Of a stretch of 64,000 nucleotides of DNA, positions 34,643 to 45,415 are shown in pieces; position 1 is the stretch's first letter, and each line of letters opens with the position of its first letter. The DNA is from Zanthoxylum bungeanum (lineage: Eukaryota; Streptophyta; Magnoliopsida; Sapindales; Rutaceae), in assembly GCA_019454045.1 (NCBI GenBank), contig SKCR01031870.1:1-64000 (forward strand), read 5' to 3'. A model generated the notes under the pieces. The model saw only the letters and a list, made by a program, of their open reading frames with translations, did not search any database and was not told the DNA's origin. The position numbers were made by a program, and so were the translations under genes.

Positions 34643-36178
34643 TGATGAGCGGAAAATATATAAATATTTACAGATCTTTTGACCTAATAGTTTGTTTTGT
34701 TTCTCGGATTTATGAATATTTTGATTTATTTTTATTTATTTTACAGATAAATAAAGTTTTGGGACTCAATGGAATCAACTTGAGGCTAAAACGATGAAAA
34801 AATGACAAAAATGGGTAAAATTGGGAAAATTATTGTTCACACGTCGCTACATCGAGCCAATAATTCAGTCTACCGACAAACGCGTGCCACATGTCAATAT
34901 CTCAGCAAGCTGCGTACATATGTCATCAATCCACGCATTTCGTGACGCACAAGCCTTCACGCGTCGTGACGCGCAAGCCCGAATTTTGCTTATAAATTGA
35001 AGCTGATTTCATTTTCCAAATTCATACTTTTCCTAGCTTTCTTAATAAGGAATTGAGGATTGTATCTTGTTTGTATATATTAATAGTAATATATTTTTAT
35101 TTTTAGTAGTAGTAATAATAGTCTGTTTATTTTATCTTTCTTTTATATTTTGTAGTTAATTTTCGCTGGGGGAATGGTGAAACTTTTATTATGATAATAT
35201 AGATTAATCTCCCTTAAATTATAATATATAAATTATCTTAAAACCTGACTTAATTGGATATCCCTTTATAGTCAGTTGGAATTAATTAAATTAATTTTAA
35301 CCTGACTTAATTGGATACCGCCTTTATGGTCGGTTAGAGTTAATTAAAATATGACTTAATGGGGATACCGCCTATATGGTCAGTTGGTATTATAATGAAA
35401 ATTTATATATTATAATAAGAGATATTTCTAGATTTGAAATAGTAAAGGTGGACCCTTAACCCCAGCATTTTATTTTTAATATAAGAAACTGATGAAACAC
35501 AATATTCATGAGTTTAATAATTGATTTAATTATATTATGTGTCATGTTTTGGCTTGTTTATTGAATTTTAACCTTAATGCTTCTTGTTTCCTGATCACCA
35601 ATAAGATTAATGTTGTAAACTTAAAATGAACTTAGAAAATGGATTTTAGGTTTCAGCCTTATATTCAATAGCCTCTATCTCACATCTTAGAGATTTCATT
35701 CCAGGATAAGAATATTCCTATCAGACGTGGGTAGCCAAAATTGGAACTTGAACTTAATGAATTCAGGCAACTTAGTTAACATATGAATATATTGAATTGG
35801 GTTACTTTGGGTGTTTGCATCTAACCATCGGAAGATGCTTATGCATATCTTTGTATTCCAGGTTAACAACTAATTTATTATACATATATAAGAGAATCAA
35901 TTCATCATTAGATTAATATTGGACGGATTCACAACCCTAGATGTTTTATTTATTATTAATTTCCTTTGTTTCTTATTTTGTATTTTTATTTATTTGTTTA
36001 ATTAAATTCACATTCAACCAACGAACAAACATTCATTTCTCACCCCAATTAGATACCTGTAATAAATAGAATAAATAATTAATAACAATAGTAGAAATTA
36101 AGTCATCATGAGATCGATATTTTTATACTATTTGAGCGATACGTGCGCTTGCGTAACGTGTGTGTTTACCACCGATCA
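34643..36178 (+). repeat. Complete Gypsy-like LTR unit
   Basis: About 1.54 kb. It has a GC-richer block of cgcgtcgtgacgcgcaagcc type near 34910-34985, then a TATA-like cttataaattg near 34990, and a terminal segment with cgatacgtgcgcttgcgtaacgtg. The boundaries are inferred from the inverted and direct copies. Confidence 0.6.
35243..35400 (+). repeat. Three imperfect tandem repeats inside the Gypsy LTR
   Basis: The phrase acctgacttaattggata followed by a tatggtcagttgg-like word occurs three times with a period of about 50-58 bp, each copy slightly changed. Confidence 0.65.
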
Positions 36179-36337
36179 AGTTTTTTGGTCACAGTGACTG
36201 TTCGAGTCAAATGGTACGGCTTGAGTTAGTTAATAAATAAGCTTCTACTTAGTAATCAGACATCTTGCCTCAGTAAGCAGTGATCGGTCATGTAAAACGG
36301 TAAAGCTTCAAAAAAAACAACCTCACTTTCAAAAACT

Positions 36338-36965
36338 TGATCGGTGAAATCACTCACGTTACGCAAGCGCACGTATCAAGTAGTATAAAAATATCGATCC
36401 CACGATGACTTAATTTATACTGTTGTTATTAATTATTGATTCTATTTATTTACAAGTATATAATTGAGGTGAGAAGGGAATGTTTGTTGGTTGAAGATGG
36501 TTTAATTAAATAAATAAATAAAATATAAATACAAACAAATGAAATTAATAATAAAGAAAACATATAGGGTTGTGAATCCCTCCAGTATTACTCTAATGAT
36601 GAATTGATTCTCCTATACATGTATAATAAATCAATGTTAACCTAGAACACGAAGATATGCAAAAGCTTCTTGCGATTGTCAGATGAAAACACCCAAAGTA
36701 ACCTAATTAACTATATTCTTATGTTAATTAAGAAATTCTGAATTCATTAAGCTCAAGTTCCAATTGTGGCTACGCACGCCCAACATGTATATTCTTATCC
36801 TAGAAGGAAATCTCTAAGGTGAGATCGTGAGCTATTGAATATAAGGCTAAAACCTAAAATATCTTTTCCAAGTTCATTTTAAGTTTACCACATCAATCTT
36901 ATTGGTGATCAGACAACAAGAAACATTAAAATTAAGAAAATAAATTAATGCATCACATATATATA
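36338..36965 (-). repeat. Inverted copy of the Gypsy LTR 3' part
   Basis: Reverse complement of about 35550-36178, with scattered substitutions and short indels. With the forward copy it forms a palindrome with arms of about 0.6 kb and a 159-bp spacer (36179-36337). Confidence 0.75.
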
Positions 36966-37250
36966 AAGAAAATAAATTCATCATTAAAGTAATATTGGGC
37001 GGATTCACAACCATAGATGTTTTCTTTATTATTAATTTCCTTGTTTCTTTATTATTTATTTATTATTTATTTATTTAATTCACATTCAACCAATGAACAA
37101 AAATTCCCTTCTCATCCCAATTAGATACCTGTAATAAATAGAATCAATAATTAATAACAATAATAGAAATTAAGTCCTCGTGGGATCAATAATTTTATAC
37201 TACTTGAGCGATACGTACGCTTGCGTAACGTGTGTGTTTACCATCGATCA
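36966..37250 (+). repeat. Third, partial direct copy of the Gypsy LTR end
   Basis: Direct repeat of about 35895-36178, ending CGATCA. Confidence 0.75.
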
Positions 37251-37860
37251 TTCCTCAAGTGACAAATCCATCATTCATAAAACTTAGTCAATTTTGAGAT
37301 TGCATTTGATATACTTCTTGTTGAGCTCTTTCCTCCATTTGTGTTGAGTCTTTGGGTTCATTTACATTTCTCATTGATTACTTTTCCCAAAGCTTCACCT
37401 ACACAATTTTTCAAGCACATTTTGGTACCCAAACTTTCTTAGGTCTATGGAGTTAATCTTGGTTCCTTGGGGAACCCATGCATTCACTTTTTCATTCTTA
37501 TACATGCAATCATATATCTTATGTCATTTTCTAGTGCATGCATGACATGTGATATTTGCATTATTAGTAACATGTGTATAAGAGGTAGATGTCTTAACAA
37601 AAATTTTTTTCAAATTTTTTTTTGATGTAAAGCTTAAATCATAATCCTTCTCTATTAAATACACATCTTTGGGATCCAAGTAACATATTACAATTTTTCT
37701 CTCACAGGGTGAGTTTAGTTACCATTAAGTGCAAATCAACAACTTTTTTACTTAATATAATATTTTCCTCTTTTAATTTGTTACACTCACATATACTTGA
37801 GCTAGATGACATGCTAGATATGTTATTTTCAAGTTTATATTTTATTATTTATTAATAGAA
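37251..37860 (-). pseudogene. Sirevirus-like remnant F, Gag C-terminal scraps
   Basis: On the minus strand 37830-37650 reads a KEENIILSKKVVDL-like coiled-coil stretch, a stop, and a NMLLGSQRCVF block, which I recognise from Sirevirus Gag. 37500-37400 reads an AWVPQGTK-like piece. Frames shift repeatedly and pol is missing. It fits as the 5' side of remnant F. Confidence 0.5.
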
Positions 37861-37911
37861 TAACTATATTTTCATTTCAATCTTTACTAATGGTAATGTC
37901 ATTATGCATAT

Positions 37912-37913
<2 letters not shown>

Positions 37914-37959
<46 letters not shown>

Positions 37960-37961
37960 AT
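37914..37961. repeat. (AT)n microsatellite
   Basis: About 48 bp of near-perfect AT dinucleotides. Confidence 0.9.
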
Positions 37962-38104
37962 TGAGAATGACATCGACTTTAGAATAGTCATGTAGTAATG
38001 CTGGGTGGTTCGACAATGGAATAGTATTACTATTATAAACTATTCTCAAAATAAATATTCCTAATCATTGATTTTGGAATACAGTCGAATTCCTATAACC
38101 TATA

Positions 38105-38240
38105 AGACTAGACCCGGCAGGCGGTTCGGTTCCGGTTCGGAACCGAACCGAACCGGCCGATTTCCGGTTCCACACTTAAGTGGAACCGGAACCTTGAACC
38201 GAACCGAAACCGACCGGTTCGGTTCAAGGTTCCAAACCTT
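38105..38240. repeat. Subterminal GGTTC/GAACC-rich end of the hAT element
   Basis: Dense direct and inverted copies of CGGTTC and GAACCG, the pattern often found just inside hAT ends. A plausible terminus is TAGACCCGGCAGG near 38110, but the matching right end was not found. Confidence 0.5.
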
Positions 38241-38444
38241 TTTTTTTTTAATTTTGAAAATAAATTAAAATAAATGAGTTTAATTTTATAAATAAAAAAA
38301 TTTATTACATTGAAGAGCTTGAGCTTAAATTTTTAAAAATTTAAGTTGCCTACGTATCCTCCAATGGTGAGATGAATCAAAGCTCACGTAGTTCCATTAT
38401 AATTTTAAGACATATCCCCTTTTTAAATTACAATTTTACAATTA

Positions 38445-40485
38445 TCAATCATCATTATCAGTTGATCCTTCAGCTCCGGTTCCGCTTGCAATTGTTGTTG
38501 CACTTGCAGAAGCATTATCGAACAAATCTTCAAAATCATCGGGGGCATCTTCTTGTTGTCTCATATCAGCTCGAGTCCAATCATCCACACAAGCTGTTGC
38601 TTCTAGAGTGCTTGGATGTAATGAAGATCGCCTAACTTCCAATATATTACCTCTCAAGCTGAAGGCTTGCTCAACCGCAACGGTGGAAATAGGTGATGCC
38701 AAATCTCTTTAGCAATAATTGATAAAACATGATATATATTTTGATGCCGATTCCACCATTCAAGGATTTTAAAATTTTTACTGCATAAACTTTCATTAGA
38801 AAACTCAAAATTTATAGATAAATAATTATCTAATTCAGGGTTATTAGTTGTCGTATCTCTAGGTTTTTTATTTCGTTGCAATAACCAACGATCATCTGCG
38901 CTAAGTCTTGTTTGAATTACCGGTTCGCTACTGCTAGATTCACCTAATGTTCCTAAGTTATATCTTACAATATAATCATTAAATAAAACAATTAAATCAT
39001 TTCTTAATTTCATAATTGTGCTTGTAATATCAATTTCATCTAATATTCCTAAAAAACCATAGTAAGCTTGTAAACCACCACTCAAACCTTCTAATTTAAA
39101 TCTAGGATCAAAAATAGCAGCAATAAGATAAAGTAAAGGAATTTCCCTAAAATAATTCAACCATTTTACCTTCATAGCAGTAATGGCTTCGAACAAAACA
39201 AGATCATTAGGATCGTCGCTGTCAACATGCTCATCAAGAGTGCCAACAATATTCAAACTCTCAAGAAGAAATAAATGTGCCGTAAGATAATAAACACCGC
39301 TAAAAACTAAAGTAGCATCATTAAAAACTCTTAAAATATCTAAAAAAAATTCACAAATATCCCATTGACTAGGATAGAGTGTGATATTTTGAACATGTTG
39401 AGAAAAAAACTACATAATGTATCTTTATATTGAAATGCTTGACATAAAAGAAAATAAGTTGAATTCCAACGTGTTGGAACATCTCTTGAAAATTTAATCG
39501 GTTTAATACCATTTATTTTACAAAACTTGGTACATTCTCTCCTAACTTGAGAATATGACCAAATACAGTTAAGTGCCGTTTTAATTAGATCAAGGAAAGG
39601 TGATAATAATTTTAGTCCGTCTTGCACACATATGTTAAGGACATGACATGTACAACGAATATGAAAAAATCAACCCCCTAAATTTGGTTCACATAAGGAT
39701 TTTAAATCACTGATGGATGCAGTATTTGCAGATGCATTATCAAATCCAATTGTTAAAATTTTGTCTACTAAATTATATTCATCAAAAATTACCTTCATCA
39801 TTCTATAAATATTATGTGCAGTATGTTGGTCATCAAAAACTCTAAATGCAATAAGTCGTTTTTGCATGGTAAATGATGCATCAATCCAATGACAAGTCAC
39901 ACCCATGTATGAGTGTGTTTGTCAATGGTCACTCCAAATATCAGAACATATAGAAATACGACCTTTCATCTCTTTAAATATTTCATTTAAAATAATTTTA
40001 CCATCTTTGTATAATTTAAAAATATGACGTTTTGTTGTGTTTCGAGTCATTCTACATGCAGCAGGATTTAAAGCATTATGCACGTAATTAGTAAAATGAA
40101 GTTTTTCACCAAAACTTAAAGAAAGATGTTCCATACAAGTTAATTTCGTAAATTCTTCTCTATTTTTTACATCAGAATATTTAAATAAATCTACAGCACT
40201 TGTACCTCTACTAGATGATGCGTACCTAGCCATTTGAGTTTGCTTCGTATCAATGCCAAATTCAATCGGATGATGTTTTTCCATGTGCTTGATCATATTG
40301 TCGTATCCACCAGAAAATTTATAGATAACCCCACAATAGTTGCAAATTGCTCATTGTGATTTATCTTCTAGGCGTTCCAATGTAAAATGAATTTTGAAAA
40401 TATCCGAGGACCGGGCCTTAACTTCTCTTCTCCGTGATTGTGCACTGACACTAGGGTCGCTCTCTTGGGTTGGCATATTTGACAT
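38445..40485 (-). pseudogene. hAT-family transposase, multiply broken
   Basis: From ATG at 40485 the minus strand reads a BED zinc finger (ICNYC, then HMEKHH), then the hAT core: DIWSDH, MGVTCHWID, GFDNASANT, HVLNICVQDGLKLL, DVPTRWNSTYFLL. The C-terminal dimerisation region follows (ISTVAVEQAFSLRGN, SLHPSTLEA...DW) and an acidic tail. Intact relatives are about 650-700 residues, and this span fits. In-frame stops lie near 40363 in the zinc finger, at about 39919 after DIWSDH and near 39670 after NLGG. Frameshifts lie near 39340-39260 and 38700. Host-domesticated relatives exist, but these breaks make this a dead transposon. Confidence 0.88.
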
Positions 40486-40749
40486 TATGTTCTCAGATGA
40501 GCTTGTCTTTTTTCGTTTGAGAAATTAGGAAGAAAAATAAGAAAATTGAATAATTATTAAAATTTTAACAAATTAACAACTAATTGAAGTGAGATTGAGA
40601 ATAAGAGAATTATAGAAAATGAAGAGTTGAGAATTTGGTGTGTTGAAATAATGAAAAATTTATAGATTTTTAGAATTTTTTTGATACAAAAATGCCCCTA
40701 AATATAACCGTTTTATTACCGTTATTAGTGATATATTACCGCTAGATAT
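40486..40749. other. hAT 5' flank
   Basis: AT-rich leader upstream of the hAT transposase. The right terminus is not identified and was probably cut by the LTR scrap that follows. Confidence 0.4.
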
Positions 40750-41137
40750 TTGTTGGGTGTAGATTGATGCATTCGTTAATTAAGTACGTATCAAGATAAG
40801 ATCTGTCAGCTCATATGTGTACCATAAGAGGTTTAGATATCTATGTGAGTAAGTCACGATTCTTAAGACTTTGGTCAAAGCTGATCACCTATGGTGGATC
40901 TCATATATCAGAAATGGTTTCTTATTAGTTGTAAAGAATTGTGGACATGTCGACATGAGATGTGTACCTCGAAAACTTGACGGTGTAATCTATGTTTCCT
41001 AAGCACAACTCGGATAGCCTACGACGGAGGGATTGTTAAACATATGTGTTGACCTCGACCGGTATAGTTTAGAAGGTCGTTCGTGTTGTTCGCGAAATCG
41101 GATGTGGCTGAATTGCATACGTATAACCTAGGCTTAT
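40750..41137 (+). repeat. Diverged fragment of an E-family-like LTR
   Basis: Shares ordered words with the E LTRs: gttgggtgtagat, atcaagata, gacggaggaattaaacat (here gacggagggattgttaaacat) and tgacctcgacc. It is far more diverged than E1 and E2, so it is an older or different family. It has no complete ends. Confidence 0.65.
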
Positions 41138-41404
41138 TGTTGGAACAATATGAAAAATAAGAACAATATTATCGTTCATCAGGAATACAAAAATGAAGCT
41201 GGATTGAGTTGCGGACTAGGTCGCTCTCTTTAAGACGTTTCATGGCTCTACCCGGAATTTGTGCTGGCAGTATGTCGGTCTCGCCGTCCCCAGGATAAAA
41301 CAAGCCCAGATATTCACTGTCTCAATCGATTTTACACAAAACCGATTGGTATACTCAGACCCAAAATTATTTGCTCGATATCTCAATAAATCAACCAAAA
41401 AACA
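41138..41404 (-). repeat. LTR scrap related to element A, abutting the oxygenase exon
   Basis: Matches the left part of the A 5' LTR (about 3990-4200) with phrases such as ggtcgctctctttaagacg and caggataaaacaagcccaga. Both ends look like TG...CA (minus strand TGTTTTTTGG to GTTCCAACA). No matching target duplication is visible, because the left flank is another LTR scrap. Confidence 0.6.
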
Positions 41405-41626
41405 CTGAAAGAAGCCATCATGCAGGCATGCCAGCCCAATCTATTTGATGATATAAAAGTGGCGAGGTCATTAAAGGCCCTGGAGATCAATCAAAGGAAT
41501 TGAACCGTCCGACATCTGAACCTCGGTGAGATTTGGATGGTCGGAAATTGGTCTGATATAGTTAATGGGAACATTCTTGATAGTAAATACAAGGTCAGAA
41601 AGCAGAAGCTTGGTGGTGGTGGCCAT
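41405..41626 (-). pseudogene. First-exon fragment of a DMR6-like 2-oxoglutarate/Fe(II) oxygenase
   Basis: ATG at 41626 opens a 51-codon frame: MATTTKLLLSDLVFTI, VPINYIRPISDHPNL, DGSIPLIDLQGL, then TAA TGA at 41473-41468. The same frame continues through IIK, a TAG, IGLACLHDGFFQ and stops at 41405 where an LTR scrap starts. This is the N-terminal DIOX_N region of the DMR6/DLO (salicylic acid hydroxylase-like) oxygenases as I know them. The Fe-binding HxD...H and 2OG-binding RxS motifs lie further downstream in the family and are absent here. Three stops and truncation make it nonfunctional. 41627-41889 would be its old 5' region. Confidence 0.75.
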
Positions 41627-42624
41627 GTACGCAAAGACAAAGAGAGCATATATATTTGCTCACTGGAACTGTAATTTCCAGTCATCATCTTCACTTCAAA
41701 CATGGATTTGAAGCCAGAAAGTGAACCCATTTCTTCTTCATTCTCCATCTCACTATTGTTGTGGTTGTTGTTGATATCGTTAGCGTTGCTGCTGTTGAAA
41801 GCAATTTTGTTCTCTTTGGGTGTGTTCTGATTTCTCCAGAAATAAAAAACTACACAATTGTTTTTATTAAGAAAAGGGAAAAAAATCAAGGTGAATTAAA
41901 TATAGTGAAGAGGACGTTACAGAGGGAGAATGGCAAATAGCCTTTTTATTGATTGAATCAGTAGCAGCACATCTGATGTATTTGTAATTTGTTTGGAGAG
42001 AGATGGGAAAATAAGGCACGATAGGCTTTAAGAGTTACATTAATGATTAATCACAATTTGTAACTAAATAAATAAATAACAATTAGTAGGCAGATTAAAT
42101 ATTTTTATATTTAAAATATTTCGGTTATTGAAGTTATTATTATTATTATTTTTTAATCCATAATCAATTCTTAACACTTATATGACGAACGTGTCTGAAC
42201 TTAGAAAGTCCCACAATATGAAGTGTAGTCGTTGAGCACTTGGATAGCCGATAATTTTTTATAATAAATAATATTGATATTTTAATTTTCAACTAAAATA
42301 ATTAAGTTTTATTGAATAACATTAATTATTTACTTTGACTCAATTGAATTAATTGGATTAATCTAAAATTACACGAGTTTTGTCGTAGTTTCATAAAATA
42401 TTAATTATAATAGCATATAAAATTCATATTATTATTGATTCTTTTATTTTTTTTGACAATCTCAATTCAACACTTTTTGAAAATATACATATAAAGTTGT
42501 TTGTTTTTCTTTGTTCATAAATTGAACTCAATCTCATCCTTAATTTTTATACATTTTTTTACAAAGCATGCACTATATTTGATATATTTTTTTTCTTGTT
42601 GTAGAAAGTTGTTATTTAAGATTT
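41627..42624. other. Intergenic DNA, no gene recognised
   Basis: Old 5' flank of the oxygenase fragment, then AT-rich DNA with a (TTA)n run near 42138-42150. A 132-codon minus frame (41889-41491) overlaps the oxygenase fragment in a different frame and looks like a shadow. Confidence 0.5.
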
Positions 42625-43810
42625 CTATTGCTTGAAATGCCCATTTTGTTGAAACATTGGTAAATTATGACTGTCATCTGGATCTTGATCATTATCAGTA
42701 AATGTATCCATTATCCCTGGAGTAATCTCTTCATAAGTAGGGGACTCCATCACTGTATCATTTTCACTAGGATAATTCAAAAGGTACATAATATCCATTG
42801 CATTTTTATAGCGTAGACCGGAAATAACTTTATGTAATCTATGGATGCCTTCATCTTCACCAACTTGTTGTTCAGTAGCCATATATATCTTCGTTTGACC
42901 GAATTTTACAATGTCAAAAACAATTTGCTATGGTTGTTGTCTTCACATCAATGTTCCAAGCCGCATTAATAAAATTGATAGCATTCAATATATTAATTTT
43001 TTGTGGACTTGTTTCTTCTATCGATCCGAACCGTACCGTACCGATCCGAACCGCGTGATTTGGAAAAATATTGAAAATGATTTCAGGTGAGTCTGAACTG
43101 AACCGTAAATTTTAGGTCGGAAACCGGTTTTGACCTAAACCGCAACCCGAGCCGTCCAAACCGCAAATTTTGACCCGAACCGTCTAAACCGCAGACCCGC
43201 GCTCAATAATGACAATTAGGGTTGTTCATGTTCATATTTTTAAAACATCTAAGATTATCATACTTACCAATAATCCAAAGTGGTACTTTATCAGAACCAT
43301 TGCCATTGCAACAAACAACAATAGTAATCTTTTCCTTGTCCTTCTTTCGTCCTTCCAATTGCTTTGTTCCAAATGATAAAATAAACCCGTTTCATCCATA
43401 TTGTAGATAAGATTTAATTTCATGTCTCGCCTTAAACCATTTTAGCCAACCACTTGAGAAGTTAAATTTTCGGATCAGAGTCTCCATATATTTTCTGCAA
43501 AAACTCTTTTGCTTTGGTTTGGATCATTTCTCCAACCATATTCACTTTCTCTTGATATTGGAGAAACCATTGATGCAATACTTTTTCTAACTCCGCATAT
43601 TTTGGTGGCTTCTGCCTCTTAACATTCTTATTCTTCATATGCATTGACAAATATTCAGTTGATCTTTTAGGAGTATTATTGATATTGTTGCTTGGCTAAC
43701 AGAGAGGTGAAATTTTTGTTCAAACCATTGCTGTAAATCTTTTTGACTTCAAAAGGGATGCTCATTTTTATATTCGCATAATGCTCTCCTCAACTCATTA
43801 GTCAATATAT
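42625..43810 (-). pseudogene. Pogo/Tigger-like (CENP-B-type, DDE) transposase, internally deleted
   Basis: The minus strand reads a Tc5/pogo HTH (LTNELRRALCEYKNEHP, then SQKDLQQWFEQKFHLSV), a CENP-B-type DNA-binding part (KYAELEKVLHQWFLQYQEK) and the DDE start (IYNMDETGLFY, with the first Asp). The last part is INFINAAWNIDV to GHFKQ at 42625, the C-terminal region after the catalytic core. Between NCHY at about 43200 and SPQKINIL at about 43015 the segment that should hold the second catalytic Asp is replaced by GAACC-rich DNA. There are also a stop in the HTH and a frameshift near 43680. It is not active. Confidence 0.78.
43018..43200. repeat. CCGAACC-rich segment replacing the pogo catalytic core
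   Basis: Repeated GAACCG and CGGTTC words resembling hAT subterminal repeats. It sits between two parts of one transposase gene, so it arrived by insertion plus deletion. No clean TIR or TSD was found. Confidence 0.55.
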
Positions 43811-44164
43811 ATTTTTTTTACTCCTTTCAAATTAGAGTGTACTTATTAATTTTTAATTTATCAATAAATATAATTAATAATTATATGCATGAATATTAGT
43901 TAAAGTAATAATACAAGTATAATAAGATGATATAGATGTAATAAAAAAAATGTAAAACTATTCTATAAATGAATAAACATTCATTTATCGATAAATAAAT
44001 AATCTCCCTAAATGAATATTTTTTCTTGATCCCAACAATATTCATTTATAGAGATTTTACTTTACGGCACTTCTGGTGATTTTTCAAAGTACTTTCAAAT
44101 GAAATTAGAATTGATATGACATTGTTTGCGTTTAGTTTAGGTCCCAAAAGCAAAATTGAACCTT
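43811..44164. other. AT-rich intergenic DNA
   Basis: No coding or repeat signature recognised on either strand. Confidence 0.5.
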
Positions 44165-44500
44165 TTTTTTTTGGAGTATTTTCAGAACCGGACAAGTGAT
44201 TGAACTGGTGATCCAAAAGGTTTAATGGGTTAGTGGTTCGATCGGTTGAATTGTTCCGAAAAAACCGGTAGAACCAGCTTACGTCATAAATAATTTTATT
44301 TAATTAAAAATTATGAAAAATATTAATTCTTTGTTTTTTGTTTTTTTTTAAATTGAATTTGTCATATCCGGTTTATCGGTTTTAACCGATTTTTTTTACC
44401 ATTCGATTTTTATTGATTAACCAGATCAGACTCAAGGCTGGTTCGACTAGTCTGACTAACAGGTCCAGTTCGGTTTTTGAAACAGTGTTTTTATGTAAGG
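44165..44500. repeat. MITE-like CCGGTT-rich element
   Basis: Ends look loosely inverted (tttcagaaccggac near 44189; the complement of gtccagttcggtttttgaaa near 44463-44485). The interior is rich in CCGGTT and AACCGG words. Boundaries and TSD are uncertain. Confidence 0.4.
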
Positions 44501-45284
44501 AATGGTGTTTTTGGAAATAAACTAAGAAAGTCAAAGGAGTGTAAAAGGACTTTTATAGATGGTCAAAAGCTCTGCTCTTTAATTTATTGAAGAATTTACC
44601 GGAGACCCTTGACCAATGATTTGCAAATTGAAGCTATATTTTGAAGATCGGATCGATTGAACCGATCGAATTGGAAAGAGATTATGAATTTGATATGTTT
44701 AAATTTTAAAAATCAAACTTCTAAAAAACAATCAAAATTAGTAAATCAGATCGAACCGGTTCCTATTTTTTTTTTAAAATCAAAAATTAATATGGATTAC
44801 ATTTTATCCCATATCTTTATGGGTTAGCATTAAAAAGATATTTTCCATGTGGAATCTTGCTTTTGGTCAATAATGGCCGTGGCATCTTCACTACGTCTGA
44901 TTTGGGAGTTTAGTGGGTTCACGCTAAACATTTCAAGTGTTAAAGAAAGCTTCAGCTTCGTAGAGTCTTCAACGCACAAAAATTGCAAGGAAATAGATGA
45001 AGTCAAAAAGATTGGAATCATACATGTTAATATTTTATTTATCTCACATTGATTAAGTAAGAGATTAGTCTTCTCTTTCCAAATCGGAATTTAAGAATGA
45101 GTTCGTAATAATTGTTATTCGAGTAACATCATATCTCATAGTTGCAATCTCGCACAGAGATAATGTTGGTATTGTAATATTCGGCTAGAACTGACTAAGT
45201 AGGATATGGACATTGCGTAATTTTACCCAATAAATTCGTAACAACATGTCTATCGAGGATTGCACTATCCAATTCTGATAGGAA
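44501..45284. other. Intergenic DNA, no gene recognised
   Basis: Contains another short patch of GGTTCGATC-like words near 44650-44760. It also holds a 63-codon minus frame at 45021-44830 (starts MIPIFLTSS) that I do not recognise and do not call a gene. Confidence 0.4.
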
Positions 45285-45415
45285 GTTTGCAAAGTGTGAA
45301 ACAAGTCAATTTCTTGACCTCATGATGTGGAATTTTCAATTCTTGTAGACTCTTCAAACTTAAAAGTAATAGGAAATAGGAAAGCATCATTTACTTCTTG
45401 ACAAAAATTGGAGAT
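45285..45415 (-). promoter_or_regulatory. Duplicate of the SRLK2 upstream segment
   Basis: Resembles 49685-49810, directly upstream of SRLK2, with shared phrases gaaacaagtcaattt/gtaacaagtcaattt, gacctcat, tagactcttcaaacttaaaa/tagacttttcaaaacttaaaa and catcatttactt. No lectin gene follows it on the minus strand, so it looks like the stranded upstream region of a lost tandem copy. Its promoter function is inferred only from position. Confidence 0.65.

Larger units (their letters stand above)
34643..37250 (+). mobile_element. Rearranged Gypsy-type LTR complex (LTR, inverted LTR, partial LTR)
   Basis: A full LTR-like unit runs 34643-36178 (starts TGATGAGCGG, ends CGATCA). Its last 0.6 kb recurs inverted at 36338-36965 and its last 0.29 kb recurs directly at 36966-37250. 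The outer flanks are TTCAT and TTCCT, a 4-of-5 possible TSD. The start and end sequences match what I know of plant Gypsy LTRs, but no pol remains. The likely history is an LTR element whose interior was deleted and an LTR inverted. Confidence 0.6.

Noticed and set aside
38105..40750. Complete hAT element with both ends
   Set aside because: A plausible left end exists, but no matching inverted repeat or 8-bp duplication was found on the right.
41491..41889. 132-codon minus ORF upstream of and overlapping the oxygenase fragment
   Set aside because: The oxygenase similarity is in another frame, so this frame is a shadow.
44830..45021. 63-codon minus ORF as a small gene
   Set aside because: No recognised motif, no splice context and no second copy; could be chance in AT-rich DNA.
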